The position numbers were made by a program, and so were the translations under genes. This document shows, piece by piece, positions 11,655-23,528 of a stretch of 64,000 nt of DNA (position 1 is the stretch's first letter; the number at the start of each line of letters is the position of its first letter). This DNA comes from Scortum barcoo (lineage: Eukaryota; Chordata; Actinopteri; Centrarchiformes; Terapontidae): positions 25,133,586 to 25,197,585 of the forward strand of contig CM041550.1 in the NCBI GenBank assembly GCA_023238725.1. Direction: 5' to 3'. The notes under the pieces were generated by a model that saw only the letters and a list, made by a program, of their open reading frames with translations, ran no database searches and was not told where the DNA came from.

Positions 11655-11715
11655 TATCCATCCATCCATTTTCCTAACCCGCTTTATCCTGAGAACACAG
11701 GGTCACGGGACAGTA
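11655..11715 (+). repeat. Short fish repeat fragment of the ATCCATCCATTTTC type
   Basis: The stretch reads (ATCC)n, then ATTTTCCTAACCCGCTTTATCC, then GGGTCACGGG. This is a very common dispersed motif in fish genomes, usually the terminal part of a non-LTR element. Only about 60 bp is recognisable. Confidence 0.5.
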
Positions 11716-14450
11716 AATATTTACATAGTTAATTTCTTACATTGGTCACTGTGATGGAGACATTGTTAGCAGCGCCGAACAGCATCACACTACAGCTGGA
11801 AGTCCACATTTTTCTTGATAAGCTTTACTGTATCGAATAGTCACATGATGGCAGAGATGTACATACACTGCATCACTATAAGCACACATTTATTTACAGT
11901 TGTGTTTTTCATCAGCTGTCTGTGTGTATGTGTGGTTCATACATTTTATGGCTACAGATTTGTGAAACGGTGTAAACTGAAAATACTTACTGCTGAGCAT
12001 GTGGTCTTGTTTACACTGTGAAAGTGATTATGAACTGAGACATTTTAAATGTTGTAAGAGCAAATCAAAGTAACACTGATGTTCACTGGTGTCTTTCACA
12101 CAAAGTAACATTTTCTTTGGAAATAATAATACTCATTTGCTGCGAAACAGTTAACATACTAATCCATGCAACAGCCATGCTCTTATATTCTGATAGTTCA
12201 CCCTGCTGCCATCTGGCAAGCGAAACAGTATCTGCTGTCGTACCACCAAACTCCAGAGAAACTTCTTTCCTCAGGGTGTGAGACTTAACTCATTCTCCAC
12301 ACTCCAGCATAACATTATTTTTTGTTTGTAGCATGGAGGGGCTAGAGCTTCCATTTCACAATCCAACCCTGTTGTGTACCACGATAAATAACTGAACCTT
12401 CAAAGCTTGATGCCCTCAAAGAATATACACACTCTGCTCAACGCCAACCAGCAGACGCACAAAGGTAGTGTGTGAGGGCCATTGTGTTTACCAACTAAAT
12501 CAAATTAAAGTGGCATTAACCATCTATGAGGCAATAGTTTAAGAATGTTTAGTTTAACCAAATTCCAGTGGTTTTAAATGTTACAAGAAAATGACAGAGA
12601 ATGAAAGAGGAAAGCAGCAGTTCCTTAAAATAGACAACATCCCACATACTGGCATTATGTCCAGGAATACATGCAACACTTGTTCCTTCCTTCATTCTAC
12701 ACAGACCTGCTGTGTGTGCTAAAAAGAGGAACTTTACTCTGCAAGTGGACCACTGTGCATTGTTGGGAAGGAAACAATCTGTGTTTTGTCTGGGCTGATT
12801 TTTTTTTTGCCTCCAGCCCTGGGGGAAAGATGAGTGAATACATGATACTTGTGAGATGGTAAGGCCTCATGTTAAACTCAAGTAACCAGCTGGGACTTGC
12901 AGCAGTTAAAGGTAACTGACCCCAGAGCCTTACATGCTGTGGTTAGTTTCTCTAAAATGTCTTATGGCACCAGCAACCTCTTTGTTCCATTGATTTATGA
13001 TGGTATGAAGATTATTTCAATGTTGAGCTTTTTTAAAAGAGCCTGGGCCTATGTTATTAAGAGCAACAACCACACAAAAAATATCTGTTTGCAAAGTTGT
13101 AAGGGTAAATTCTCCTGTAGAGGCACTTTTTTTAAGCCCAGTCATTCCACTGTCTCTCAGCTGTGCTCAGCTATTCAAACTGTAGTTCTAGTTGGTGTTT
13201 CCACTACATAATTACAGTGTTGTGGATGTGAAAATACTAGTCCATCAGCGACAGCTTTTATGTAGCAACATCAGCTACAACTCAGTTGTCCCAACCCCTA
13301 AATAAGGTCAAGGGTTCAGGTTTAGGGTGGGAAACCTGCTTTGGCCTATTAGTGTGTTTGCTCCAGAAGAAGCAAAAATGCTACGATGAGAGGGTTTCAA
13401 AGTCTTTGGGAGGTGCTTGGATCAGTGTGAGCCACAGAAAATGCGAGTTAGCCAAACGAAAGGAATATTAGTAAAAATGGATCTGCCCATACTCCCTGTG
13501 GTCTTTTTTTTTCTACCTCAATAACACATCTTTCAGTAACTTTTTCATGCATACAGGAATGTTAAAAGATTTTATTCATCTGGTGTGGTATTTAGCAGAT
13601 AAACAGCGAATGTACAAGTACACTTCAATAATCAGAATGACCTGTGGAGGAAGGAAAGTGCAAGGAGGGGGATGAGTGGGTGTGGATTCTTTGTGCCAGT
13701 TACAACAGGAAAAGGAAATGTCTAAAAAGCATAAAAGGGGAGCTCAAAACGTTGCTGACCAAGACAAAAGACAAGGTCATTCACTCCCTCCCCTCACATA
13801 AGCCTTTAATCAGAAGATCCCCCAACTTCAATCAAATGATGGCATTCCTCAATGGCCGACTCATGACGAAGCCTTCTGACCCCATTCTGGCTGCCAATAG
13901 AGGATAACCTAGGAGAGGTCATGCTCTGGGTTAGGGACTGACCCTGGACTCTTACACCCCCAAGGAAGGCCACAATGCTGGCCTTCATCACAGACATCCC
14001 CTAGGCTCTGTGCAAGTTGATCATAATTCTTGCACTTTCCGAGTTTAGTGGGGCACATTCTGCCCTTGGGCCAGCAGCAGCAGGACCGGCCAAAGCTCTG
14101 CTGGAGCAGTAGGTAACCCTGACTCAGACACGGGTCACGTCCCTGAGATCTCAGTGGGCACAGAGCTCAGCGCAGGATACCTTTGATGAGAAACTGAGCC
14201 AAGCCTGGGGAGGAAGGCACACCAGCACCAGCCAGTGACCAGCCGCCAGCCGCTTTATTATGATGACCTGACCTTGAAAGGCCAAAGAGCAAAATATGAC
14301 ACACTCTGATGCTTCTTCAGATACTCTCAAATACATTCGGGATATACATTTAAAATGACTCTTACCCTATTTTAATACAGTATTACAAAATCTATTTAAA
14401 GTCATTCATAGAAGCGACATTAAAGTAACAACTCAAACAGGTAAATACAC
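11716..14450. other. Intergenic DNA, nothing recognised
   Basis: The open frames of 60-104 codons here show no domain, splice context or codon bias that I recognise. I treat the stretch as non-coding. Confidence 0.4.
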
Positions 14451-14451
14451 T

Positions 14452-14475
14452 ACACACACACACACACACACACAC
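14452..14475. repeat. (CA)n microsatellite
   Basis: About twelve uninterrupted CA units. Confidence 0.9.
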
Positions 14476-14587
14476 GCTTTATATATGTGTGTGTGCTTGT
14501 GGTGTAATATACTGATAAGAATTGTATGGCTCATTTCACACAAGATGAAGGATTTGAGATGTGCCTTTAGCAGCTTGTCTCATCAAA

Positions 14588-14635
14588 CAACTACTGTTCA
14601 CACACCAGTTCTCAGTGGTGTGTGAAGAGTAGTTG
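14588..14635. repeat. Strong hairpin (inverted repeat)
   Basis: An 8-bp arm (CAACTACT/AGTAGTTG) and an 11-bp arm (TTCACACACCA/TGGTGTGTGAA) are separated by one G-G mismatch and close an 8-base loop. The wider flanks add AGCAG/CTGCT pairing. Its function is unknown. Confidence 0.7.
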
Positions 14636-15554
14636 AACTGCTGGGTAACTAAATCCTCTCTCAAGTTAAGGCAACTAAGGATACTTGATGGATTTGGATG
14701 ATTACAATATAAAAAAGTGAAAGGAAAACCCTCTGTATAGAACTAGAAAATAAATGTAAGTAAAGCAAGATTGTGTCACTGTCACCAACGGCTAATATGA
14801 CTGGCATCTAATCACAAATTAGTCTATCAGCATCTGTGGGCAAGCATAACATATCGGGTATCATATCTGCATGACATGCAGTTACACAGATGATTAAAAG
14901 TCTGCAGTCATGCTAGTGTTTCAGTGAAGCTCAGTGTAAACACACTGCTGCTTTGAGCTGAATCTAACAACAGCAGACTAACATGCTCACAGTGCCAGTT
15001 TTAGGGGTTTAGGGTGTTTAAGCAGGAAGCAAATCCATTTTTTCCATCTTAGTTTAGTATGATAACATCCTAAAACTAAAAAAGTATTGGACACATTTAA
15101 AGTTTGACGTGATTATGGCACTAGATGAAAAGTCAGTTACTAAAAGTCACCTCTTAGTGAACATGAATATCTGTACCACAGGTCATGCAATACAACAATC
15201 ATGGAGAAATCTCACTCTGTACTAAAATGTCAACCAGCCGGTGGGGCTATTTGGAAAGACATTGTTATGATTTATTGTCTGGAAACAGAATTTGTGGTTC
15301 CATTCATTGAATGTTGAGATATTTCACCAGATAAGGGAAAACTCTGACTCTGATGGTGCTGCTTAAAAAGTCAGAAAATCAATTAAGGAATTAAGGAAAC
15401 AGTCGTGAGGAGAAGTAGTGAGTTGTAATATTTCATGTTACTGTATTGCTACTGCTGTTTCAACTTTAATTACGCCAACTTTACTTTTTAAGTATTAAAA
15501 CTAGAAATTTACAGTCAACAGTCTATATTAAGTATTACAACCAGGAGACACTTG
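14636..15554. other. Intergenic DNA, nothing recognised
   Basis: AT-rich sequence without genes or clear repeats, ending at the hAT-like MITE. Confidence 0.4.
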
Positions 15555-15562
15555 GTTAGTGG

Positions 15563-15913
15563 CAGAGGTGGACAAAGTACTCAGATGTTGTACTTCAGTA
15601 AAAGAAACAATACCACAGTGCAAAGATCCTGTCTAAGTAAAAGTCCTGCATTTAAAATTCTACATAAGTTAAAGTACAAATTGTATTTGCATTACAATGT
15701 ACTTAAAGTAAAAGTATTAATTATACAGAATAGCCCATTTCAGAGTAATATATAGCATTAGAAATTAACCATATAATTTTATTGGTTGATTGATCATTAA
15801 TGCTTTCAAAACTTTCAGAAAAAATGAAATGGAAATGACATACTCAGTAGTATCTAAAAACTCTATTTAAGTATAATACTTGAGTAAATGTACCTGGTTA
15901 CTTTCCACCACTG
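15563..15913. mobile_element. Non-autonomous hAT-like transposon (MITE), 351 bp
   Basis: The element begins CAGAGGTGGACAAAGTA and ends TTACTTTCCACCACTG, so its ends are imperfect inverted repeats of the CAGTGGTGGAAAGTAAC type common in fish. It is flanked by GTTAGTGG (15555-15562) and GTTAGTTA (15914-15921), an 8-bp target duplication with two mismatches, as hAT transposases make. The interior is rich in AAGTAAAAGTA-like words and codes for nothing. Confidence 0.8.
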
Positions 15914-15921
15914 GTTAGTTA

Positions 15922-16451
15922 GAACAGCTTAGAGGTTAAAAAATACTCCTGTGCTATGGGATAAAAGTAATAAAATGTTATAAAATAATAATAAAAATTA
16001 ACAACGAAGGTGTGTAGTGTACCTTGTGATGTAAACACTGTTCTTACAGGGGCAGGTTCACAGACATTAGTCATATATAACTGAGCATACTAGTTAACAT
16101 TACATAATTATGGAGAAAAAACTCAATGTTTTTATTTGATTCTTGCATACATATGCTTTAGAGTTGACTAGATCTATAAGCACTTAAAATATGTGTACCG
16201 GTTTATGTGTGATATTTTATTCCCCCACTTGGAGTATAAACGTGCCGGGGTCTAGTCTGGTGAGTAAGTCGGTCGAATCAGTTGGAGCACCCTTAATTAT
16301 AAAGGTGTGGTTCTGTCTGCCTTTTAAAACACAAGGAGGGATAGGTGCAAGTTCCTGAAATGGAAAGGTGAAGAGGTTCTCCATCTAGTCTCTGACAAAA
16401 TGTGTAGACTACCTTTGAGTCTAAAATAGATCTAGACCGTTCAAATATAAC
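15922..16451. other. Intergenic DNA, nothing recognised
   Basis: AT-rich sequence between the MITE and the ATT microsatellite, with no gene or repeat identified. Confidence 0.4.

Positions 16452-16529
<78 letters not shown>
16452..16529. repeat. (ATT)26 microsatellite
   Basis: About 78 bp of uninterrupted ATT/TTA units. The apparent poly-isoleucine open frame over it on the - strand is an artefact of the repeat. Confidence 0.95.
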
Positions 16530-17615
16530 CAACACACAAATATATTTTTTTAAGTTTGGCTCAAAACAAATAAAGAAATCCTTATTAGATCTTGATATTA
16601 ACAAGCTATAATGAACTGAATAAGTACACATGCACCTGTTCTCATTGTGTTTGACTGCACAGATGAGATGTGTACTTAAACTAGATCATCTTTGATCCAT
16701 CTTATTGACATCAAACTTATCCTGATATTTCAGTGTGCATTATAAGAACCAATAGGATTTAATATGTCCCCTGTTTAACCCCAGTTAATCAGCTGACCTT
16801 TGTGTGTCATGAAGACTTCTAGAATGTTGATCCTAGAACATTGGTTCCTGTGACACAACAGTGAGGTTCTCTGCAGACTTTATAAACCCCACCTGCACAC
16901 ACTCTGTTCACTTGTATCTGGAGGATCAACTGTGTTTGAATACTCTTGTGTCGTTCGCTCAACTGAAAACTTATTGGTATATTTTGGTATCTCTTTGCCA
17001 GTTAAAACCTGTTCTGTATTTTAACATGCAGCAACAAAACATCCATGGAGTTTACAGAAGGAGGCAGAGGCACTTATAGGCACATGAGGATATGTAAGAG
17101 GCTTTTTTATACTAAAGTTAGACTTTAAACATTTTCAGATGGAGTTAAATCTTTGTGTAACAACATAATGAGCAACATTATCTTGTTTCCTTCACTGGTG
17201 ATGTTTAGCACACTTTGTCTTCTTTCTGCCCCTCCTTATCTCCAGTCATATCTGACACATTTTTATTATCAGTTCAAGTTCAGTAGCTGTGATGTTTTAT
17301 TGGTCCTCCGTCATGGTTGTTAAACAAATGTTAAAACGCTGTAACCTGCAGACATCCCAAGATCCTCAGCCAGGCACAGACGTACGCGACACGCCTGACA
17401 AAGCAGCAGCAGGAAGCTCACGGCTTCAAACTGATCAGCCCACGGGAGGTGGTGATGGAGGTGGTTCCAAAAGCCAGGGGCTTCTGGTTGCCTTCACATA
17501 CCACCTCCTTCAACATGCCCTCCCAGCAGCTTGGTTAAATGGCTGTTGGTTACTAAAGCTGTTGAGGACCAGGTCTCCACTGCTCTGTCCTAAAAGCTCA
17601 TCTTATCAGCTCTCT
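16530..17615. other. Intergenic DNA, nothing recognised
   Basis: No gene was recognised. The frame at 17289-17621 encodes low-complexity Gly/Ser/Gln sequence, and its GC-rich composition resembles the adjoining Gypsy relic, so it may be another worn piece of the same element. Confidence 0.35.
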
Positions 17616-17617
17616 AG

Positions 17618-17760
17618 CTGAAGTCATATCTTCACATACCTGGATCCTGGGCATAGGAGTAAGGAGCCCACCAGACTCTTATTTGGTTTCAGCTCAACCA
17701 ACTACTGTCACACCATCTAATGAACTTCCTGTCATCACTGCAGTTCAGGGTGACATGACC
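17618..17760 (+). repeat. Direct repeat unit A flanking the Gypsy fragment
   Basis: This unit starts CTGAAGTCATATCTTC and carries GGAGCCCACCAGA and CCTGTCATCACTG. A diverged second copy in the same orientation lies at about 18599-18745. Confidence 0.7.
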
Positions 17761-18189
17761 TTCAGTCAACCTCCTTGTTATGGTTGTCGCCTTCGCCTGC
17801 CCCCCAGTCCAGGCAGCTGATTCTTTGTGGACAGATCGCCTCACGCAGATGCTTAAGCATTTGTTTGTCTCCGATTGTTCGGAACTTGCTTCTAGTGAAA
17901 CACTGTATTTTGCAGTGCTGCTTACTAGCACTCGAATAGTTGTGTTACAGTGTACTGTTTCTTTTTTTTTTTGTCAGAAATTTCTGTTAGCTGCAGTAGG
18001 AGCAGAGGTGCTGTTTTCTCTGTGTTTTGGTTCCTTTAAGTGGACTGGGAAATTTTGGTTGTTTTGTTTTGTTTCAGTGAAATTGTATTAGCTCTAGTTT
18101 AGAGTCCTTTTTTGGTTAAACTTGTGTATTTTATAACTGACTTCTTTAAACACCATCACAGTACCTGACTGCCTTTTTTCACCTTCATA

Positions 18190-18605
18190 ACCCTAGACCA
18201 TTTCTTGCAGTGCACAGTGATGGCTTTTGGCATGTGTAACGGCTACTTTTCAGAGGCTGGATGATCTGATAGTGTACACCACCACCTGGGAGGAACATAT
18301 CAAAATCCTTGATCCTTGAAGTGTTTTGTCAGTTTGCTAAAGCATCGCTTACATTAAATTTGGCCAAGTGCGAGTTTGAAAGGGCCACTGTCACCTATGT
18401 AGGGAGACAAGTGAGCAGGGCCAAGTGCGCCTTTTGGAGGCAAAAGTCTCTGCAATAACAAAGTGTCTCATTGTCTCCACCAGAAGAGCCCTTTGCAGGT
18501 TCTTAGGCATGTCGAGCTACTACGGGAGTTTCTGTTGTAATTTTTCCACTGTTGTACTCTCTTACAAATCTGCTCTTACAAATCTTATGAACCCTCCAAC
18601 TGAAG
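18190..18605 (+). pseudogene. Ty3/Gypsy retrotransposon pol fragment (broken)
   Basis: Translated pieces in different frames match Ty3/Gypsy reverse transcriptase. They are RLDDLIVYTTTWEEH (about 18256-18300, the catalytic-loop region), then NLAKCEFERATVTYVG (about 18354-18402), and then RFLGMSSYYGSFCCNFS (about 18496-18548), the conserved segment after the polymerase core. A stop follows the first piece and the frame changes between pieces, so the copy is dead. The usual first residue of the catalytic motif (Tyr) is Arg here. No LTRs were recognised. It is an old fragment, not a functional element. Confidence 0.8.
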
Positions 18606-18745
18606 TCATACCTTCAGTCCTGGATACCTGAGCATATGAGTGAGGAGCCCACCAGAGAACCATACTCTGGTGTGGCTACAACTCTACCACCATCTTCCTC
18701 TGACCCCAGCTGATGAAGATCCTGTCATCACTGAAGTGCAGGATG
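18599..18745 (+). repeat. Direct repeat unit B flanking the Gypsy fragment
   Basis: This is the second copy of unit A, starting CTGAAGTCATACCTTC and sharing GGAGCCCACCAGA and CCTGTCATCACTG at similar spacing, with small indels. The pair lies about 980 bp apart on either side of the pol relic. Confidence 0.7.
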
Positions 18746-18829
18746 AACGAATCATCATGGAGCAGCCAATCAGGGTGGATGAATTCTTCTGCAGCACAAC
18801 AGGAAGGAATCTTTATTCATGTTGACCTG

Positions 18830-21800
18830 TATCTGAGCCACTAGTAGGTATATTATTACCAGCTGTAGTATATAGTATAAATTACTGTTGCTCCAAGTCT
18901 GCTAGCTGTATAAACGGGCAATTCTTTGCTAACATGTTTGTTGTGGTGTGTGAAAAAGACTTCACCTATGACATTGGCCTCCATTTTTCCTCACAAACAA
19001 AAGAGAATTTATTTTAAAATAGGACATGTTCCATAAATTTCCTCAATCATTATTTGAAAAGGGTAATAGTTACCTTATAATGGAAATAATAGGACTGTCC
19101 CCAATACCACTTTTGGGGCTTTGAAGGTTCACTGAGTATTAACTTTTTAGCTGTTTCAAATTTTCAGAGTATGTTTTGCTGCCTTGTCTTCTTAAGAAGT
19201 TAGGTAGCTGCAGACTGGAGAAAAAATGATTTAATTCACTCAGCTTTGGTCCTCCGTAGTTGGGAGACAACTGGCTTCTTTAGGCTAATTCAAGTGTCTT
19301 AAGGCTGGCTTGTCAGCCTGGCAAATTCTGATTTCAAGCATGGTCGGGAGATGTAGTGGTAACAGGAGCTTTAGTTTCCCGGTGCAGTAAACACAGTACT
19401 CAAACCTTTTTACAACCACTATCATGACTCTTTCTGCTGGCTTCTTTAACTGAGCACATGGAAGACTCATGGTGTCTGACACACATACAGGTATTTTTTC
19501 AACACAGAAGAGACTCACATGTGTACATCACCCAAAAGCCACTTTTCTGAAAGGGGAAGGCTTAGCTGGTAACACATTATTCAAGGCATGAGTTGACATC
19601 GTGAGTTGATCAACACCCTTTATAAAAAGAAAAGAGGATAATATTCAGATTCCAAAATTGAAAACCAAATACCCAGTGAATGAATAGTCAAATATTTGAC
19701 TGTTCGCGTCCTTACTCTGTCCTAACCTTTAAGTCTAATTTTTGTGTTAAGCATTATCAAGGAAACAGGTTAATTCCTTGACTTTTTCAGATATGCTGCA
19801 CTGCTCTGGATGTCTGTGCCCTGTTAACAGTATGAATCTGTGTTCTCCGGAGCACACCATCTCTCCTCATCTGTGTGCTTTGTCTAATCATCCATTTCTG
19901 CCTCACTAACCTCTTGTTCTCCTCTCTGGTGAGACTCCTTACCCTGGGGCTATTTTTCTCCCATCCTCTCTCTAAGAGAATAAGGAATTCCGTGGCAAAA
20001 GCAATCAGAGGGCTCCACTTCTAACAGGTCCCCAGCTGAATTTGCTGTCAAATTAAAAGTGATTTGTTCTCTTCTTTTTTTTTTTTTTAACACTGCATCT
20101 TTTCTTATAGCCCCCTCCCTTGTTTCCTGTTTCTCTCCTGCTTCTCACCCCTTACTAGCTGTGCTCTGTTCAACTCTACGGTAGTTCTCTCTTCCCCTCT
20201 CTCCTTTTTCTTACACTGCCTTTTTCTTCACCTCTTTGTTCTTTCCTATTTTATGTTCAGACCCATTTCTCCATGCCTAACCTGCCACTGTTAATTTTGG
20301 ACAGCATGCCATCTAACTTAAGAAACTGCTGTGAGTGAGTGTGTTTTGTATGTATGGAGCATCCCTTTTCACCTTGGTTCTTAGAGTTTTAATTTTCTTC
20401 TTTTCCTCTATGCGGACTGCAAAATTGCGGATAAGAAGCTTGACTACTGAAAGAACTACATTATCTTTTCATTAGTATAGCATCAAGAAACATACACAGA
20501 TGTATGATGAGGAAAGATGGGGCTTCAAAGCAAAGCAAACGTTGCCCCTCCATTATTGAAGCATATGTACTACAGTTATCATAGAGAAAACTAAAGAGAA
20601 AGGATTGTATAAAGAAATGGTTTAATTTGACACCACATCAATACAAACAATTTTTTTTTCCAACATGACACTCAACAGTGAAATCTGCATAGCTCTGCAA
20701 AAGGAACAGGTATTTACAACAGACAGAGGAATTATTTTTTAACTCTAGCTTTCAGTTATCCTCTAATAAAGTGACCTGGATAAATAAGGCTAAAAGGAGG
20801 AGTTGCTTACAACCTGCCTGATTTTCTCACCTCTTATGATGCTGTACTGCTGGACTCGATTCACATCCTCAGGTCTAAATAAATTTCTGAGAACTTGCCA
20901 ACAAAATGTGAAATGAAGAAATGAATGAATAAGGGAGATGGGAGTGTGGAGGCTCTGTAGCATTTTATACAGAAAGGACAAGGATGTTCTGAACTCAGTG
21001 AAATTTAGAAATTAATGTAATCATAGTGTCCTCATCATCTACCATTAAAATCAAGATAAACTGTAAGATGTCATTGCCATTTAAAAAAAAAAGAATATTG
21101 GTGATACCATTGCATTGTAGTCATTATACATCTTTAAAAGAATAATATGTGGATGTTTTGGAGACTTTCAGACCTGTCTGTTAAATGTGAAGCGAAAACC
21201 AAACTGTACAAAAGATGTGGTTTCGCTTTTGGTTATTTATATTGAACTGAGGATATTTAGGTTCACTCTCACTTCTCCCATCAAGTTTTTCAGCCACATC
21301 AGGCAGATTTTCAACAAAAAAGCTCTAACAATGAATACTGGACTTACCATGTTGATGAACTGTTCCTTTAATAACTAATAATTATAATCAGTATTGTTAT
21401 TGATCACACATGAAGGCAAAGCTTCAAATAAATAAATACATTAAAAAATGAAAAATAATAATTCCTCATGCTTAATATATATGGTTTGAATTATGCTTTG
21501 TTTAAATATATTTGACTATTGTGTAGGCACTCTGTATGTGCACTGTAAATACCATTTTTTAAAATGAAGATTATTTGTCATGATATCTGGTGTTTGATTT
21601 CATTACAATCTGGTGCTCAGAATCCTTTTTATATGTGTTCACTCTTCATACATATGGCTGCTGGAGTTGAGCATACTGGTGTTTATACTCAACTGCAGTC
21701 TGTGAACATGCCAAATGAGATTTCTCTTGTAGCATACTAGCCCTACTTTCATGTGGCCTCCAGGGACCACAGACCATGTTATATCAAAGAAGACACAACG
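18830..21800. other. Intergenic DNA between the two genes
   Basis: No gene was recognised. A pyrimidine-rich tract runs from about 19905 to 20290. The rest is AT-rich and unremarkable. Confidence 0.4.
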
Positions 21801-21829
21801 CAGGGATTTAAAGAGAAAAAAGAAGATAG

Positions 21830-21835
21830 TTTATT
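21830..21835 (-). terminator. Candidate gli2 poly(A) signal AATAAA
   Basis: An exact AATAAA on the - strand about 1.7 kb beyond the gli2 stop codon. No exact AATAAA was noticed on this strand between the stop codon and the MITE. Confidence 0.45.
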
Positions 21836-22399
21836 TGAAATGTACAAAAGCTATATACACACACTCACACAAACCCACACACACTGAACATAGTAAAAGC
21901 GAATGGTAGCGTACACATAAACATTTTAAAGGCTACTTAGCAATTCAGCAAACATAATAAAACTGAGGAATTTGCAGGGCTAGTTCGCCAATCCTGTCCG
22001 AAACAGGATTTCATTATCAAAGTCTGTGTCCCTTCCTGGAGTCTCTGCAGTTCATCCAGAGCCCAAGGGAAGTATGGGGTGCAGCAAAGGGGGTGGAATG
22101 AATGTGTTAATTAGGATTAGATCTCTACTGAGAACACACAGAGGTACTTGTATATTCTTTTAGAGAATGCTCCTCATCAGGCACAGGGGTTCATGTGCCC
22201 TGATAGACTAACACAGAGACATATCCTTGTCCTTTTCAATCATTTACCCTTGTGAGATGGGACCGGGGAGAGTTAATGCCTCTGATCCAGAGGGCAAAGA
22301 AGGAAATCTGATTTTACGGTGCCATCCTCACGAGCTCAGACCCTGCAAACAGCACTTAATATCTGTGGATCATAATGTTGTACATCCTCGTGTTTAAAC

Positions 22400-22722
22400 T
22401 GGGGCTGTCAAAGTCTTAATTTTGTACATTTGTAAATAGTCACAAATTTCTGGTTGTCTGGTATTTTTTGCATATAGAATTTTAAGAAGTGTCATAAAAA
22501 CATGCTTTCAGTATATTATTAAGTAAGATGAACTCATAATCACAAATAAACGTTATTATAGAATCTAAGTGTTGTTAGAAAACAGCAATAAAACCAAATG
22601 AATCTCAATGGTTTAAGAACCTACATGTTTGGCGATGAAGTGAAACATTAAAGACACTGTTGTGTCTTTAATATATATAATATATAATGTTCACCTTTCT
22701 TATTCATTTTCGTATGTATGTA

Positions 22723-22787
<65 letters not shown>

Positions 22788-22992
22788 GTAGAAGTTACAG
22801 GTTAGAACTGCAAAGTCTCTTCATTTTTCAGGTATTGTATTTTACACATTACACAGTACAGCAAACTGTAGCATAGCCTTGTGATGCTATTTTATGCAAT
22901 TCAAATGGTCATCAAAAATGTTATTGTTATTAATTAAAAATTAATTCATTTTAATCAAAAGTTGGTGTTCATACGTACCTTTGACAGCCCTA
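22400..22992. mobile_element. Non-autonomous hAT-like transposon (MITE), 593 bp
   Basis: The left end TGGGGCTGTCAAAG and the right end CTTTGACAGCCCTA are inverted repeats of the TAGGGCTGTCAAA type widespread in vertebrates. Flanks are GTTTAAAC (22392-22399) and GTTTAAAG (22993-23000), an 8-bp target duplication with one mismatch, diagnostic of hAT insertion. The right interior holds AATTAAAAATTAATTC-like AT words usual for this family. No coding capacity is present. A TG/TA microsatellite lies inside. Confidence 0.8.
22713..22786. repeat. (TATG)n(TG)n(TA)n compound microsatellite
   Basis: About four TATG units are followed by a TG run and a TA run. The microsatellite lies inside the hAT-like MITE. 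Confidence 0.9.
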
Positions 22993-23528
22993 GTTTAAAG
23001 ATGAAAAGTCTATAGCATAACTTAAAGCAAGTACCATACAGTAAAATGTATACACATAAACGTCTTCATGAGAAAATATTATCTATTATGTACATATCGT
23101 GTCCATTTCCTGGTAACTCTTCATGCTAAACTCAGATGCTCAACCTTGATGTCCACGGGACGGTACTATGTGAACTGCACCACTTTGTAAAGGGCTATTA
23201 CACCGGAAAATACTGAATGGCAATTGTTTGTAGATGCATTTATATACCATGGGCTATCATATATTTGTAGTTAAAATGTATGGCTTTTTAACAAATAATG
23301 ATAGAAAATTGTCCTTAAGCCTAGCTATACTTACTAATAAAAATTTTATGTAATGTATAATCTGAAGCAAATATTACAAGATAAGCACATTACTATGGAC
23401 AATTAAGAAAAAAAACCTTTTATGAAACAGCCAGTTTTGCATTTTTCAATCAGTGCTTTGTTGTGTAGTATATATTCCTGATGTACAAATGGTTAAGACT
23501 GGATGGATGATGAGGTGTTTGATTGCTC

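Larger units (their letters stand above)
21815..23528 (-). other. gli2: Presumptive 3' UTR of gli2
   Basis: The sequence follows the gli2 stop codon on the - strand and is non-coding and AT-rich. The best poly(A) signal I see is at 21830-21835 on the - strand. The interval contains a hAT-like MITE (22400-22992). The extent is inferred; an earlier cleavage site is possible. Confidence 0.45.

Noticed and set aside
16293..16631. Open frame with a long poly-isoleucine run
   Set aside because: It is the (ATT)26 microsatellite read through.
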